DNA from: Guyparkeria hydrothermalis
GTDB taxonomy: Bacteria > Pseudomonadota > Gammaproteobacteria > Halothiobacillales > Halothiobacillaceae
Direction: 5' to 3'
DNA length: 64,000 nt
Assembly: GCF_023555385.1 (NCBI RefSeq)
Contig: NZ_JAJSED010000001.1
Location: 2,328,943-2,392,942 of the forward strand
The position numbers and the translations under genes are program-made. Below, one piece after another: positions 17,966 through 27,915 of the stretch. Below the pieces are notes generated by a model. The model searched no databases. It was given only the letters and a program-made list of their open reading frames with translations, and was not told where the DNA came from. Each line of letters starts with the position of its first letter. Position 1 is the first letter of the stretch.

Positions 17966-20083
17966 ATGATGGATGAACAGTCGATGTCCGTCGTGGATGG
18001 CGCGGCGGCCGTGGGAGTGGGACGTGCGGGCTGGTATCGGTGGGAGTGTCACAACTACAACGCGGTACCCGTCGAGCTTGAACTGCGCTGCCCGGCGACC
18101 GGAGTCGTATCCCGGTTGCGGGCCCGCCCGGGACGGGACACCCGTCGGTTGGTGCCGGGCGATGCGCTCGGCTCGGGTTGTCGTTTGACGGTCCTGTCGT
18201 CCGATGCCGCGGGCGATACGTGGAGTAGTTTCCGCCGGGTGAGTCGTTTCGCTGCCTGGTCGGGGCTCTGGTCGCGCCTTCGCCAGCTTGACCGAGACTT
18301 CCGCGGGCTTTCGCGGCTGGCGTGCCTGCGCATCTGGCTTTCGTGGTTGGGTTCCCGCCGGGCGCGTGAGTCGGCGTGGCGCCGTTACGAGCGGACTTGC
18401 CATTCCCTCCCCCCCACCGAGGAGTATTCCTCCTGGCTTCGATTCGAGTCGGAACGGCGCCTGCCGCCTGATCCTGTGACGACCGAAGGCAGCGGGCGAC
18501 CCGTGCCCGACGTGCGTTTCTCCTTCCTGATGCCGCTGGTCGACGCGAGTCCAAGGAGTATTCAGGAAACGCTGGATTCGTTGCGGTCGCAATCGTTCTC
18601 GGATTGGGAGCTTTGCGTCTTGATGCCTGCCGATGCCCCCGCCGATATTCAGCGGGAGTTGGCGGAGGTGAGTGGGCAGGATTCGCGTATCTCATCCATG
18701 CCGTGGGCGCGGGGAGAAGACCTGCCCACGGTGATGAACCGGGGTGTGTCCGGACTTTCCGGCGATTACGTCGCCTTGCTGGGGGCCCGGGACTGCTTGG
18801 CGCCGGGCGCCTTGATGGCCGTGGCGCAGGTGGTTCGGGACACACCTGAATTGCAGTTGCTGTATTCCGACGAAGATCGTCTGACGGCAGACGGTGAGCG
18901 CGTCGATCCGCATTTCAAGCCGGACTGGAACCCGGATCTCGCCCTGGCGCACAACTACGTCTCCCGCCTATGTGTCTACCGACGGGATCGGCTGCTGGCC
19001 ATGGGCGGATTTCGTGAGCTGGTCGACGGGGGCTGGGAACATGACCTGCTTTTGCGTTTCACGCATGGTTTGGCCCCCGAGCAGATCCATCATATTCCCC
19101 GGGTGCTGTATCACCGTTCGGCGAATGGCGAGGACCGTATCGGCAGCCCCGCTGTGCGTGCTGTTGCCGATTATCTTGCCGAGGCAGTGCCGGGAGCGTC
19201 TGCCGAGCCAAGCGAGGTGCCCCATGCCTACCGGGTGCATTGGCCGCTTCCGGACCCGCCGCCTCTGGTCAGCCTGATCATCCCGACGCGGGACGGGGTG
19301 GATATCTTGCGGCCCTGCGTCGATGCCATTCTCGAGCGGACCGACTACCAAAACCTGGAAGTGCTGATCGTCGACAACGAGTCACGATGCCCGGAGACGC
19401 TCGCCTATCTCGACGATCTCAAGCGCGATCCGCGCGTGCGGGTGCTGGAATGGCGCCGTCCGTTCAACTTCTCGGCGATCAACAACTATGCCGTCGCGCA
19501 GGCCAGGGGCACGCTGGTCGGGCTGGTCAACAACGACATCGAACCGATCAACGCCGACTGGCTGGACGAGATGGTCCGGCAGGCGTGCCGCCCGGAGATC
19601 GGCTGTGTCGGGGCGAAGCTCTATTACCCGAACGGGCGGATTCAGCATGCCGGGGTGATTCTCGGCATCGGCGGGGTGGCGGGCCACGGTCACAAGCATT
19701 TCCCGGGTGACCATCCCGGGTACTTCTCGCGATTGAAGCTGGCACACAACGTTTCGGCGGTCACCGCCGCCTGCCTACTCGTGCGCCGATCGGTATTCGA
19801 CGAAGTGGGTGGGCTGGACGAGGAAAATTTGCCCGTGGCGTACAACGACGTCGATTTCTCGCTGAAGGTCCGTGAGGCCGGCTACCGCAACCTGTGGACA
19901 CCCTACGCCGAGGCCTACCACCACGAGTCCGTTTCCCGCGGCGGGCGCGATACGCCGGAAAAGCGTCGCCGCTTCGAGCGGGAAGTCGCCACCATGCGGG
20001 CACGCTGGGGCAGGGCACTCGACAACGACCCGGCCTACAACCCGAATCTGACACTGGCGCACGAGGATTTTTCTCTGCGTTGA
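17966..20083 (+). CDS. Large family 2 glycosyltransferase with two GT2 domains
   Basis: About 705 residues. After an N-terminal region of some 165 residues that I do not recognise, there are two GT-A domains. The first (about 170-400) opens with VRFSFLMPLVDASPRSIQET and has LLYSDEDRL as its DxD-like motif. The second (about 415-690) opens with LVSLIIPTRDGVDILRPCVDAI and has LVGLVNNDIEPI and YNDVDFSLKVREAGYR. This layout is typical of O-antigen or capsule glycosyltransferases that add two sugars. The start is uncertain (ATG at 17966 or 17969; 17906 is also open). First of three likely co-transcribed genes ending with kpsC. Confidence 0.82.
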   Translation: MMDEQSMSVVDGAAAVGVGRAGWYRWECHNYNAVPVELELRCPATGVVSRLRARPGRDTRRLVPGDALGSGCRLTVLSSDAAGDTWSSFRRVSRFAAWSGLWSRLRQLDRDFRGLSRLACLRIWLSWLGSRRARESAWRRYERTCHSLPPTEEYSSWLRFESERRLPPDPVTTEGSGRPVPDVRFSFLMPLVDASPRSIQETLDSLRSQSFSDWELCVLMPADAPADIQRELAEVSGQDSRISSMPWARGEDLPTVMNRGVSGLSGDYVALLGARDCLAPGALMAVAQVVRDTPELQLLYSDEDRLTADGERVDPHFKPDWNPDLALAHNYVSRLCVYRRDRLLAMGGFRELVDGGWEHDLLLRFTHGLAPEQIHHIPRVLYHRSANGEDRIGSPAVRAVADYLAEAVPGASAEPSEVPHAYRVHWPLPDPPPLVSLIIPTRDGVDILRPCVDAILERTDYQNLEVLIVDNESRCPETLAYLDDLKRDPRVRVLEWRRPFNFSAINNYAVAQARGTLVGLVNNDIEPINADWLDEMVRQACRPEIGCVGAKLYYPNGRIQHAGVILGIGGVAGHGHKHFPGDHPGYFSRLKLAHNVSAVTAACLLVRRSVFDEVGGLDEENLPVAYNDVDFSLKVREAGYRNLWTPYAEAYHHESVSRGGRDTPEKRRRFEREVATMRARWGRALDNDPAYNPNLTLAHEDFSLR

Positions 20084-20176
20084 TCGGACTAACCGGGGGC
20101 GGCGATGGCCGGGATGATTTTCTGGATTTTGCGAGGGCTTGGCCGCATCGGCGGCGATTCACATTGATGGTGTTGC

Positions 20177-21127
20177 ATGAGATCTGACCAGCCGCGTGTT
20201 ACTGCCGGCCGCCAGACGATCGTGGTCGAGGAGCGGCGGAACCCGTCAACCGACTTCTTCGTCCGCCCCCATGTGACTGCCTTCAGCGGGCACGACCCCG
20301 AGCTGGTGCGACTGGACTCGCCGCCCGCGCAAGCCCCGCCGTCGGGGGTGTGGCTGGTGTTCAGCCGCTATGTCACCGATGCCTGGCGCCGATGGGTGAC
20401 CCGATACCGGGACCGGATTGCCGGCGTGAGCTTTTTCATGGATGACGACCTGTTCGACCCGGCGGCCTGGGTGGGCCTGCCGTGGCGCTACCGCTGGAAG
20501 CTTTATCGGCTGGCAGGGCGTCACCAGGCATGGCTTCGGCGCATCGGGGCGGAACTGCTGGTCTCCACACCGTATCTCGCCCAGAAATATGCCGCCTGGT
20601 CACCGACCGTGCTGCCCGCGGTTTCGCCGTATCGGGACCCGGCGGGGTTCGATCCCGACGCAACCCGCGTCTTCTATCATGGCTCGGCGTCCCACCTGGC
20701 GGAGCATCGCTGGCTTCGCCCGGTGATGGCAGCGGTGCTGGACCGGGTGCCGTCAGCAACGTTCGAGGTGATCGGTGACCGGCGCGTGGCGCGTGCCTAC
20801 GAGGGGCTGTCGGGCGTCTCGGTGGTCTCGCCGATGGGCTGGGAGGCCTATCGCGCTTTTGTGACCCGGCCGGGCCGCGCGGTCGGGGTCGCACCGCTGC
20901 TGCCGTCACGGTTCAATGCCGCCCGCGCGCCGACCAAGCTGCTGGACATTACCGCCGCGGGGGCAGTCGGCGTCTATGCCGATGACCCCGTGTATCGCGA
21001 CACGGTTGCCGACGGCGTGAATGGTCGACTGTGTCCTATGCAGCCGGAATCCTGGGTGGAGGCGATCGTTGCCCTGCTCGACCAACCCGATCTCCGACGG
21101 GCCGCTTGGGAGGCGGCACGCTCATGA
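20177..21127 (+). CDS. GT-B fold glycosyltransferase, capsule cluster
   Basis: A 316-residue protein resembling family 1/4 glycosyltransferases: FYHGSASHLAEHRWLRPVMAA near residue 170, an ADP/UDP-type donor region ARAPTKLLDITAAGAVGVYADD near 250, and a C-terminal ESWVEAIVALLDQPDLRR segment. VSFFMDDDLFDP near residue 90 is characteristic of this subgroup. Sugar specificity cannot be read. Its stop overlaps the kpsC start (ATGA). Confidence 0.75.
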   Translation: MRSDQPRVTAGRQTIVVEERRNPSTDFFVRPHVTAFSGHDPELVRLDSPPAQAPPSGVWLVFSRYVTDAWRRWVTRYRDRIAGVSFFMDDDLFDPAAWVGLPWRYRWKLYRLAGRHQAWLRRIGAELLVSTPYLAQKYAAWSPTVLPAVSPYRDPAGFDPDATRVFYHGSASHLAEHRWLRPVMAAVLDRVPSATFEVIGDRRVARAYEGLSGVSVVSPMGWEAYRAFVTRPGRAVGVAPLLPSRFNAARAPTKLLDITAAGAVGVYADDPVYRDTVADGVNGRLCPMQPESWVEAIVALLDQPDLRRAAWEAARS

Positions 21128-23121
21128 CGCGGGTAGGGCATTTCTCCGCCGGCATGGCGCGCATGGCCACCTTGCCGGCCTTTCTCGACGCGGAGCTGGA
21201 GCGTATCCGTCCCTGGCGAGCAACGTCTTTCGACGTGGTGGCCGGCTGGGGGCGCAAGCCCAGCTGGGAGGCGGCGCGCCGCTATGCACAAGACCGACAA
21301 CTGCCCTTGTGGACGCTCGAGGACGGTTTCTTTCGCTCGCTCGGTCTGGGAGTGACGGGGTCGCCCGCGCACAGCCTGATCGTCGACCCGATCGGCATCT
21401 ATTTCGATGCCACCGCACCCAGCCGACTCGAACAGATGATCCTCGCGGACGACCTCGATACCGAGACTCGACAACGGGCGCGGCGGTTGATGCAGCAGGT
21501 GGTCGACTGGCGCCTGTCCAAGTACAACACCGCGCCGGATGTCCCGTTGCCCGCAGGCGATGGTCGCCCCCGGGTGCTGGTGATCGACCAGACGCTCAAC
21601 GATGCCTCGGTGCGCTACGGGCTGGCCGATGTCGTCACCTTCCGGCGGATGCTGGACGAGGCCATCGCGGACAATCCGGGGGCGGAGATACTGGTCAAGA
21701 TTCACCCGGACGTGCTGGCTGGCAAGAAGCAGGGGTATCTGCTCGAAGCGGCGCAGGAGGCCGGCTGCACGCTTCTGGCCGATCCGCGCTCTCCCTGGGC
21801 GGTGCTCGATGCCGTGGACGCCGTCTACACGGTCACCAGCCAGATGGGTTTCGAGGCGTTGCTGGCCGGCAAGACGGTGCATTGCTTCGGTATGCCGTTC
21901 TACGCTGGTTGGGGCCTGACCCACGATCGCCAATCCAGCCCCCGGCGCGGGGCGAGTCGGGACCTGGTGGCCCTGTTTGCCCATGCGGTGCTGCGCTATC
22001 CCCGCTACATCAATCCCTACACCCAGCAGCGATGCTCCCCGGAGGAAGCACTGGGGCGTATCGCCGAGCAATACCGACAGCAGGAGGCCAGCCGGGGACG
22101 GTGGCTGACCGTTGGTTTGTCGCGTCGCAAGCGACGATTCGTCTCCGATTTTCTCGGGCCGGCGGCGGATGTGTCCCATGTCTCGGCCGGGCCGTTGCCA
22201 GCCGCGATGGACGACAACCGGCCGGTGGTCGGCTGGGCCGCATCGATGCCGCCGGAGATGCCGGAGCGCGCCGCGCGGGCGGGCAGGGCGCTGTGGCGCG
22301 TCGAGGACGGGTTTCTGCGCTCGGTCGGGCTGGGGGTCGATCTGGTCGAGCCGCTGTCGCTGGTGCTCGACTCCCGCGGTATCTATTTCGACCCGACAGC
22401 CCCCAGTAACCTCGAAGTGTTGCTCGCCGAGACCCGGTTCGACGAGTCCCTCCGTGCTCGGGCGCGTGCCTTGCGCAAGCGCCTAGTGGCGTTGCGGCTG
22501 ACCAAGTACAACGTCGGTCGCAGCTGCGATCTGAATGCCCCGCCGGGCCGCAAGGTGATCCTCGTGCCGGGGCAGGTCGAGACGGACGCTTCGATCCGGC
22601 GTGGCGCCGGCACGGTGCGCACCAATCGGGCCCTGCTCGAGGCGACGCGAGCGGCCAACCCCTCGGCCTGGATCGTCTACAAGCCGCACCCGGACGTGAT
22701 GAGTGGCGCAAGAGTGGGCGAGGTGTCACCCGATGGTGGGCTGGCCGATCGCGAACTGGTCGATGCGGACATGACGAGCCTGCTCGACCAGGTCGACGAA
22801 GTGCATACCATGACCTCTCTGGCCGGCTTCGAGGCGCTGCTCCGCGGGGTGTCCGTAACTACCTACGGCATGCCGTTTTACGCCGGCTGGGGATTGACGA
22901 CCGACCGACTGGAAAGCCTCCGACGTGGCCGTTCGTTGTCGCTGGACGAGCTGGTTGCCGGCACCCTGATTCTCTACCCGCGTTACCGCGATCCTGTGAG
23001 CGGCGAGCTGGTCGATGTCGAGACTGCGGTCTCGTTGCTGGAGGCCTGGAAACAGGCACGGCCGGCCGAAACCCTGTCGTTGTTCCAGCGGGTCTATCGT
23101 CTGGTACGTCGCCGCCGCTGA
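21124..23121 (+). CDS. kpsC: Capsule beta-Kdo transferase KpsC
   Basis: A 665-residue protein made of two similar halves, as in KpsC, which with KpsS builds the poly-Kdo linker on the lipid anchor of group 2 capsules. Half one has [20 protein letters not shown] and [13 protein letters not shown]; half two has [20 protein letters not shown] and [13 protein letters not shown]. Each half ends with the motif [11 protein letters not shown]. The ATG at 21124 overlaps the previous stop; a start at 21031 would be internal to that gene. It is cytoplasmic at the inner membrane. KpsS is encoded 36 kb away at 58910. Confidence 0.92.
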   Translation: MTRVGHFSAGMARMATLPAFLDAELERIRPWRATSFDVVAGWGRKPSWEAARRYAQDRQLPLWTLEDGFFRSLGLGVTGSPAHSLIVDPIGIYFDATAPSRLEQMILADDLDTETRQRARRLMQQVVDWRLSKYNTAPDVPLPAGDGRPRVLVIDQTLNDASVRYGLADVVTFRRMLDEAIADNPGAEILVKIHPDVLAGKKQGYLLEAAQEAGCTLLADPRSPWAVLDAVDAVYTVTSQMGFEALLAGKTVHCFGMPFYAGWGLTHDRQSSPRRGASRDLVALFAHAVLRYPRYINPYTQQRCSPEEALGRIAEQYRQQEASRGRWLTVGLSRRKRRFVSDFLGPAADVSHVSAGPLPAAMDDNRPVVGWAASMPPEMPERAARAGRALWRVEDGFLRSVGLGVDLVEPLSLVLDSRGIYFDPTAPSNLEVLLAETRFDESLRARARALRKRLVALRLTKYNVGRSCDLNAPPGRKVILVPGQVETDASIRRGAGTVRTNRALLEATRAANPSAWIVYKPHPDVMSGARVGEVSPDGGLADRELVDADMTSLLDQVDEVHTMTSLAGFEALLRGVSVTTYGMPFYAGWGLTTDRLESLRRGRSLSLDELVAGTLILYPRYRDPVSGELVDVETAVSLLEAWKQARPAETLSLFQRVYRLVRRRR

Positions 23122-23230
23122 ACGTGGATTGTTATCCTCGAAGGCGTTCCATACACTTCCGAATCACCTCCGGATTCACGCGACGGAAACGCCCGGGAAG
23201 TGCTCTTTAAAACAATCGCTTGAGGTTTTC

Positions 23231-24928
23231 ATGGCGAGAAAACGTTTTTCGCCGGACGAAGTCAATCGTCGTCGTCGAGAGGCAGTCAAGCTGAGGCTTG
23301 ATGGCCTGACGGTGGCAGAGGCGGCCAAGCGGGCCGGCGTGAGTGCGCCTACCGTGACAGCGGCCTTTGCCGCCTTCAAGCGCGGCGGCTGGCCGGCCGT
23401 GGATGTGGGTCGCCGTGGGCGGCCCCGCAAGGCGGAGAGTCAGCCGACCGAGAATCTCGGTTCCGTCTTGCGTGGCGTGCTCGTCGAGGAGCCGGGGCGG
23501 TGCTGGGATGTGGAGCAGCTCGGTGAGGCGGTCGAGCGACGCATGGGGACGCGTCCCGATGCCCGCGAAATCCGCCGGCAGTTGAGCGACTGGGGGCTGG
23601 TGCCGCCCCGCAGTTCCATGCCGCGCGGCAAGACCGGCCCGATCGGCAAGGGCCTTGAGTGGGCGAGCGCCCATGATGCCACCGTGCTGGTGGGGGCCTT
23701 GCGGAACGTGCCGGCCGATGCGCCGTTGGCGGGCGGTTACCAGTTGACCCTCCAGGACGCGCGCGGACGGCTGTTGTTTGCCTTGTTCAGCCAGCCGGTG
23801 CGGGCACATGAATACGTCGAGTTCTGGCTGGCGGCGGCCGAGCGGATCGGCGACCCGCTGGCGATCGTCACCCGCGGCATCGCGGTGCAGACGCCGGCGT
23901 TGCAACAGGCGTTGCGGCCACATCGGGACCGCCTGCGGGTGGTGGGGCGTCCCCGTAGTTCCCGGTCGTCGCCCCGGCAGGAGTATCAGGCGCACCCGAA
24001 CAAGAGTCGGCAGGGAAGCCGGACGGTGACCACACTGACCCATCTGCAACGGCTCGAAGCCGAAAGCATTCACATCATGCGTGAGGTGGTGGCCGAGACC
24101 GAGAACCCGGTCATGCTGTACTCGATCGGCAAGGACTCGGCGGTGATGCTGCACCTGGCCCGCAAGGCATTTGCGCCGGGACCGCCTCCGTTCCCGCTGA
24201 TGCACATCGATACCCGCTGGAAATTCCGGGCGATGTACGAGTTTCGCGACCGGATGGCCGAGGAAGTCGGCATGGACCTGCTGGTCCACGTCAATCCGGA
24301 AGGCGTGGAGAAGGACATTAACCCGTTCACGCACGGCTCGGCGCTTCACACCGAGATCATGAAGACCGAGGGTCTCAAGCAGGCGCTCGACAAGTACGGC
24401 TTCGATGCCGCCTTCGGCGGGGCGCGCCGCGACGAGGAAAAATCCCGCGCCAAGGAGCGCGTGTTCTCGTTCCGCACCGACCAGCACCGCTGGGACCCGA
24501 AAGGCCAGCGCCCCGAGCTGTGGAAGCTGTACAACGCCCGCAAGCACAAGGGCGAGTCCATCCGGGTCTTCCCGCTGTCCAACTGGACCGAGCTGGACAT
24601 CTGGCAGTACATCTACCTCGAGAACATCCCGATCGTGCCGCTGTACTACTCCGCGGAGCGCCCGGTGGTCGAGCGTGACGGCACGCTGATCATGGTCGAC
24701 GACGATCGCATGCCCTTGAACGAGGGCGAGGTGCCGATGATGAAGAAGGTCCGTTTCCGGACGCTCGGCTGCTACCCGCTGACCGGGGCGATCGAGTCGG
24801 AGGCCGACAAGCTCACCGACATCATCCAGGAGATGCTCCTGACCAATACCTCGGAGCGTCAGGGCCGCGTGATCGATCACGATTCGGCCGCCTCGATGGA
24901 GAAGAAAAAGCAGGAAGGCTATTTCTGA
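23231..24928 (+). CDS. IS630-like HTH protein fused in frame to sulfate adenylyltransferase subunit CysD
   Basis: A 565-codon open frame with no internal stop. Residues 1-265 begin [20 protein letters not shown] and resemble the DNA-binding part of IS630-type transposases: [24 protein letters not shown], then a winged-helix-like [21 protein letters not shown]. The following 130 residues resemble a degenerate DDE region lacking an obvious acidic triad. From residue 266 the sequence is complete CysD ([35 protein letters not shown], ending KKKQEGYF). GTG at 24026, preceded by GGGAAG, could instead start a separate CysD. No cysN follows; a terminator does. The CysD part is identical to the copy at 63306. 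Confidence 0.7.
   Translation: MARKRFSPDEVNRRRREAVKLRLDGLTVAEAAKRAGVSAPTVTAAFAAFKRGGWPAVDVGRRGRPRKAESQPTENLGSVLRGVLVEEPGRCWDVEQLGEAVERRMGTRPDAREIRRQLSDWGLVPPRSSMPRGKTGPIGKGLEWASAHDATVLVGALRNVPADAPLAGGYQLTLQDARGRLLFALFSQPVRAHEYVEFWLAAAERIGDPLAIVTRGIAVQTPALQQALRPHRDRLRVVGRPRSSRSSPRQEYQAHPNKSRQGSRTVTTLTHLQRLEAESIHIMREVVAETENPVMLYSIGKDSAVMLHLARKAFAPGPPPFPLMHIDTRWKFRAMYEFRDRMAEEVGMDLLVHVNPEGVEKDINPFTHGSALHTEIMKTEGLKQALDKYGFDAAFGGARRDEEKSRAKERVFSFRTDQHRWDPKGQRPELWKLYNARKHKGESIRVFPLSNWTELDIWQYIYLENIPIVPLYYSAERPVVERDGTLIMVDDDRMPLNEGEVPMMKKVRFRTLGCYPLTGAIESEADKLTDIIQEMLLTNTSERQGRVIDHDSAASMEKKKQEGYF
24032..24720 (+). repeat. Left copy of a long direct repeat (cysD)
   Basis: Base-for-base identical by inspection to 63312-64000, an offset of 39,280 bp. 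Identity begins six bases into the cysD reading frame (GTGACC versus ATGACG before it) and runs to the end of the window, so the true right limit may extend to the cysD stop at 24928. The sequences upstream of the two copies are unrelated. Confidence 0.95.
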
Positions 24929-24969
24929 GCGATCGGCGCGACAACGCCTGAAGCGGGGATGGAAAGAAA

Positions 24970-24993
24970 AAAGGGGGCCTGAAGGCCCCCTTT
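24970..24993. terminator. Bidirectional terminator between lone cysD and kpsE
   Basis: AAAGGGGGCC-TGAA-GGCCCCCTTT, a perfect stem with A's on one side and T's on the other, lying between the convergent ends of cysD (24928) and kpsE (25050). Confidence 0.9.
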
Positions 24994-25049
24994 GTCATGT
25001 TGCCGGGTTGCCGCCCGGCGATAGCGATGCTGTTCCCTGCGGTCGGGTG

Positions 25050-26129
25050 TCAGTCGCGATGGTCACGAATGATCAGGATGAGCATGTGCACGATCACCGC
25101 CAGGAACAGGGTGATCAGCGCGAACACCACCGAATTGTAGGTGCGCTCGGGCTCGACCGGGTATTCCGGCATCAGCGGGCTCTGCAGTATCGAGACCTGC
25201 TTGAGCTTGCGGGCGGCCTCGATGCGCGTGTTTTCCAGCGCAGCAAGGGCGCTGGAGTAGGTTTCCTGCGCGAACTCGGCCTGGATCTCCAGCGTCTGGT
25301 AGTGCGCGGAGACCTGGTTGAGTGACTCGCCCGTCGCCTTGGCCAGTCGCTCCCGCTCGAGCTTGATCTGCTTCTCGAGGGCGTCCATCTCGCTCTTGAC
25401 CCGCACCATCTCGGCCGACTGATTGCTCTGGTAGCTCGCAATGGCCTTCTGTCGGGCCTTCAGTTTGGAGAGCTCCCCCTCCAGTTGCGCGACGACCTGG
25501 TTCAATGCCTCGACGGTCTTCGTCGGTGCCACCAGGCCTTCTTTGTTCTGGTAGGCCAGCAGGTCGTCACGAGCGTCCATCAGCCGGGTGTGCAGGCGCT
25601 CGACCTGCTTTTCCAGGAAGCGCACCTGCTCCTCGGCCAGGCGCTGCCCCATCTCGTTCATGTGCGCTTCGCCTGCTTCCAGCAGGAGATCGGCCAGCTG
25701 CTTGGCAAATTCCGGGTTGAATGCCTGAACCTTGATGTTCAGTACCCCGGCGTAATCATCCAGCTCGACGCTGACGCGTTTCATGTAGTAGTCGTGAAGG
25801 TCCTCGATCGGCGCCTCGGCGTTGTGCAGCCGGGTGAACCAATCGCCGTTCTGGCTGTAATGCTCGCGAAACGGCATCTCCTTGCTGACCCGCTTGAGCA
25901 TGTCGACCGACAGGAGGTGCTCGCGCAATAGCAGCAGATCCTTTTGACCACCGGTGCCGCCGCTCATCAGGGAAGAGAACGACAGTTCCGGCGGTGCAAT
26001 CTGCGGGCTTTCCAGGACCACCGTCGCTTTCGAGACATAACGGTCCTCGGCCCAGAGGTGCCAGTAGAGGGTAACGGCCGTGATCGCGACCAAGGCAATC
26101 AGCCAATGAGGTTGGATCTTGGATTTCAT
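25050..26129 (-). CDS. kpsE: Capsule export inner-membrane protein, KpsE-like (PCP-3)
   Basis: A 359-residue polysaccharide co-polymerase-type protein with a membrane segment at each end (about 8-25 and 333-353) and a large periplasmic part. Residues about 165-310 are predicted coiled coil (LAEEQVRFLEKQVERLHTRL and onward). The C-terminal PVEPERTYNSVVF just before the last helix is a typical proline-rich PCP motif. KpsE bridges the KpsMT exporter and the outer-membrane channel KpsD. Its ATG overlaps the kpsT stop (ATGA). It is the last gene of the operon starting at 38984. Confidence 0.9.
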   Translation of the reverse strand: MKSKIQPHWLIALVAITAVTLYWHLWAEDRYVSKATVVLESPQIAPPELSFSSLMSGGTGGQKDLLLLREHLLSVDMLKRVSKEMPFREHYSQNGDWFTRLHNAEAPIEDLHDYYMKRVSVELDDYAGVLNIKVQAFNPEFAKQLADLLLEAGEAHMNEMGQRLAEEQVRFLEKQVERLHTRLMDARDDLLAYQNKEGLVAPTKTVEALNQVVAQLEGELSKLKARQKAIASYQSNQSAEMVRVKSEMDALEKQIKLERERLAKATGESLNQVSAHYQTLEIQAEFAQETYSSALAALENTRIEAARKLKQVSILQSPLMPEYPVEPERTYNSVVFALITLFLAVIVHMLILIIRDHRD

Positions 26130-27094
26130 GAGTGCGGAGATTCTTGCTGATTGGTGTTAGAGGGATTCGTCGTCTCGTTACCGTCGCCAGGCGCCGGGTT
26201 CGAGGCGAGAAAGGCTTCTAGCTGTTCGATGCTCTGGCGTGTGGCCACCATGGCCCTTTTTCGCTCCGTGATTTCCGGGGCGGGCAGGCGAAGCTGTCGC
26301 GCCTTCTTCAAAGCGGTGTGCTGCTGTTGCCATTGCCGGCGATATTCCTTGAGCCACTTGGTCGCCTGCTTGTTGTCGGCCGGGGTCAGGTCGGCAGGCG
26401 GGGCGTCATCGGGGTCCTTGTCGGCCTTCGACTCCCCGCCGGTCGCGTCGTGGTAGACCTTGATGGCATCGTTGATGTCGTCGAACCAGGTGGCTCGCCC
26501 GTCTTCCAGGTAGATGCCGGCGTGGCACAGCTCCTTGAGGATGCCTTCCTGGTGCGAAACCATGATGAGGCTGGCCTCGCCGACCTTGTCCTTGAACGCC
26601 TTCTTCGCCTTCTCCTTGAACATCCGGTCGCCGACGGCCGTGGCTTCGTCGGAGAGGTAGATGTCGAAGTTGAACGCGAGCGACATGCCGAAGGCCAGGC
26701 GGGCTCGCATACCCGTGGAATAGGTGTTCATCGGTTCGTCGAAGGCTTTGCCGATCTCGGCGAACGACTGCACCTGCTCGATCACTTCATGGACCCTGGA
26801 CTCGCCGCCATGGATGCGTGCCACGAACTTGACGTTCTGCCGGCCGGTCATCGAGCCCTGGAACCCGCCGGTCAGACCGATGGGCCAGGACACGCGGCTG
26901 TGCCGAACGACCTCGCCCCGCTCCGGGGCGTCCATGCCGCCGATCAGGCGCAGCAGCGTCGACTTGCCGGCGCCGTTTCGCCCCAGCAGGCCCACGTTGA
27001 CGCCGGGGGGAATCGTCAGGTTGATGTCGCGCAGTACCCACTCACTGCCGTGGTGATTGTGATAGCGCTTGTACAGGTTGCGGATTTCGATCAT
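26126..27094 (-). CDS. kpsT: Capsule ABC exporter ATPase KpsT with a C-terminal extension
   Basis: A 322-residue ATPase; KpsT proteins are usually about 220. Walker A GLLGRNGAGKSTLLRLIGG is near residue 40, the ABC signature region is YSTGMRARLAFGMSLAFNFD, Walker B is IYLSDEATAVGD, and the switch histidine is in MVSHQEG. Residues about 220-322 are an extra charged region (ADKDPDDAPPADL) followed by a helical stretch (ATKWLKEYRRQWQQQHTALK) of unknown role. It overlaps kpsM and kpsE by 4 bp each. It powers export of the finished polysaccharide. Confidence 0.92.
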   Translation of the reverse strand: MIEIRNLYKRYHNHHGSEWVLRDINLTIPPGVNVGLLGRNGAGKSTLLRLIGGMDAPERGEVVRHSRVSWPIGLTGGFQGSMTGRQNVKFVARIHGGESRVHEVIEQVQSFAEIGKAFDEPMNTYSTGMRARLAFGMSLAFNFDIYLSDEATAVGDRMFKEKAKKAFKDKVGEASLIMVSHQEGILKELCHAGIYLEDGRATWFDDINDAIKVYHDATGGESKADKDPDDAPPADLTPADNKQATKWLKEYRRQWQQQHTALKKARQLRLPAPEITERKRAMVATRQSIEQLEAFLASNPAPGDGNETTNPSNTNQQESPHS

Positions 27095-27915
27095 TTGGCC
27101 TTGAGCCTCATCTCGAAACGAAGGTGCAGCATCAACCCCAGGGCCATGAGCCCCAGCGCCCAGTACCAGAGATAGGTGATGTCGGTTCCCGGGAGCGCGT
27201 GGTAGTACGGGAAGAAACCCATCCGCATGTATTCGATGCCATGCACGATCGGGTTGTACATCAGGTACACCAGCAGGTCGTGCGGCAGCAGGTGCAATGG
27301 GGCGATGACGTTGGAGAGGATCAGCAGCGGCAACGAGACGATGCGCACGAGCTTGGCGATCTCCGGCACCAGCGCGGAGAGTGCCGACAGCGTCAGTCCG
27401 GCGCCGATACCGAGGGCCCAGAGCGAAAGCCAGCCCCCGATTGCCATCACCGGACGCTCGGGCACCAGATCGATCTGGATCAGTGCGGCCACCGCGATGA
27501 ACAGCAGCATGAGCACGCTGCGCGTCATGCCCTCGAGGTAACAGCGGACCAGCACCGGGTCGACCGGCTTGACCTGTCGGTAGGCAAACAGCCCCTGGTT
27601 GGCCTCGATCGCGCCGATGGGGCGCTGCATGTTCTCGCGGAAGAGGAAGAACCCCATCAGCCCGGTGATCATCCAGGGCACGAACTCCGCCCCGGCAATC
27701 TGCGCATTCTGGCCGAGCACCACCACCCGTACGGCGATCATGATCGCCACGAAGGCGATGGGCTCGACGATCATCCAGAACCACGCCAGCCGGTCGGCCA
27801 TCAGCCGCGCGAGGAATTCCCGCACGAACAGCGCGCTCCAGACCGACCGGGCGACTTCCCAGGACGTGCGGCCAGTCTGCGGCTGCTCGTGGGTCTTGTC
27901 GGTACTCGTGGCCAT
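27091..27915 (-). CDS. kpsM: Capsule ABC exporter permease KpsM
   Basis: A 274-residue ABC-2 type permease with about six membrane segments. Family features include SWEVARSVWSALFVREFLARL before the first helix, FFLFRENMQRPIGAIEANQGLFAY between helices 2 and 3, and YNPIVHGIEYMRMGFF near the C-terminus. With KpsT it moves lipid-linked capsule across the inner membrane. The start overlaps the kpsD stop by one base (TAATG). Confidence 0.93.
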   Translation of the reverse strand: MATSTDKTHEQPQTGRTSWEVARSVWSALFVREFLARLMADRLAWFWMIVEPIAFVAIMIAVRVVVLGQNAQIAGAEFVPWMITGLMGFFLFRENMQRPIGAIEANQGLFAYRQVKPVDPVLVRCYLEGMTRSVLMLLFIAVAALIQIDLVPERPVMAIGGWLSLWALGIGAGLTLSALSALVPEIAKLVRIVSLPLLILSNVIAPLHLLPHDLLVYLMYNPIVHGIEYMRMGFFPYYHALPGTDITYLWYWALGLMALGLMLHLRFEMRLKAK

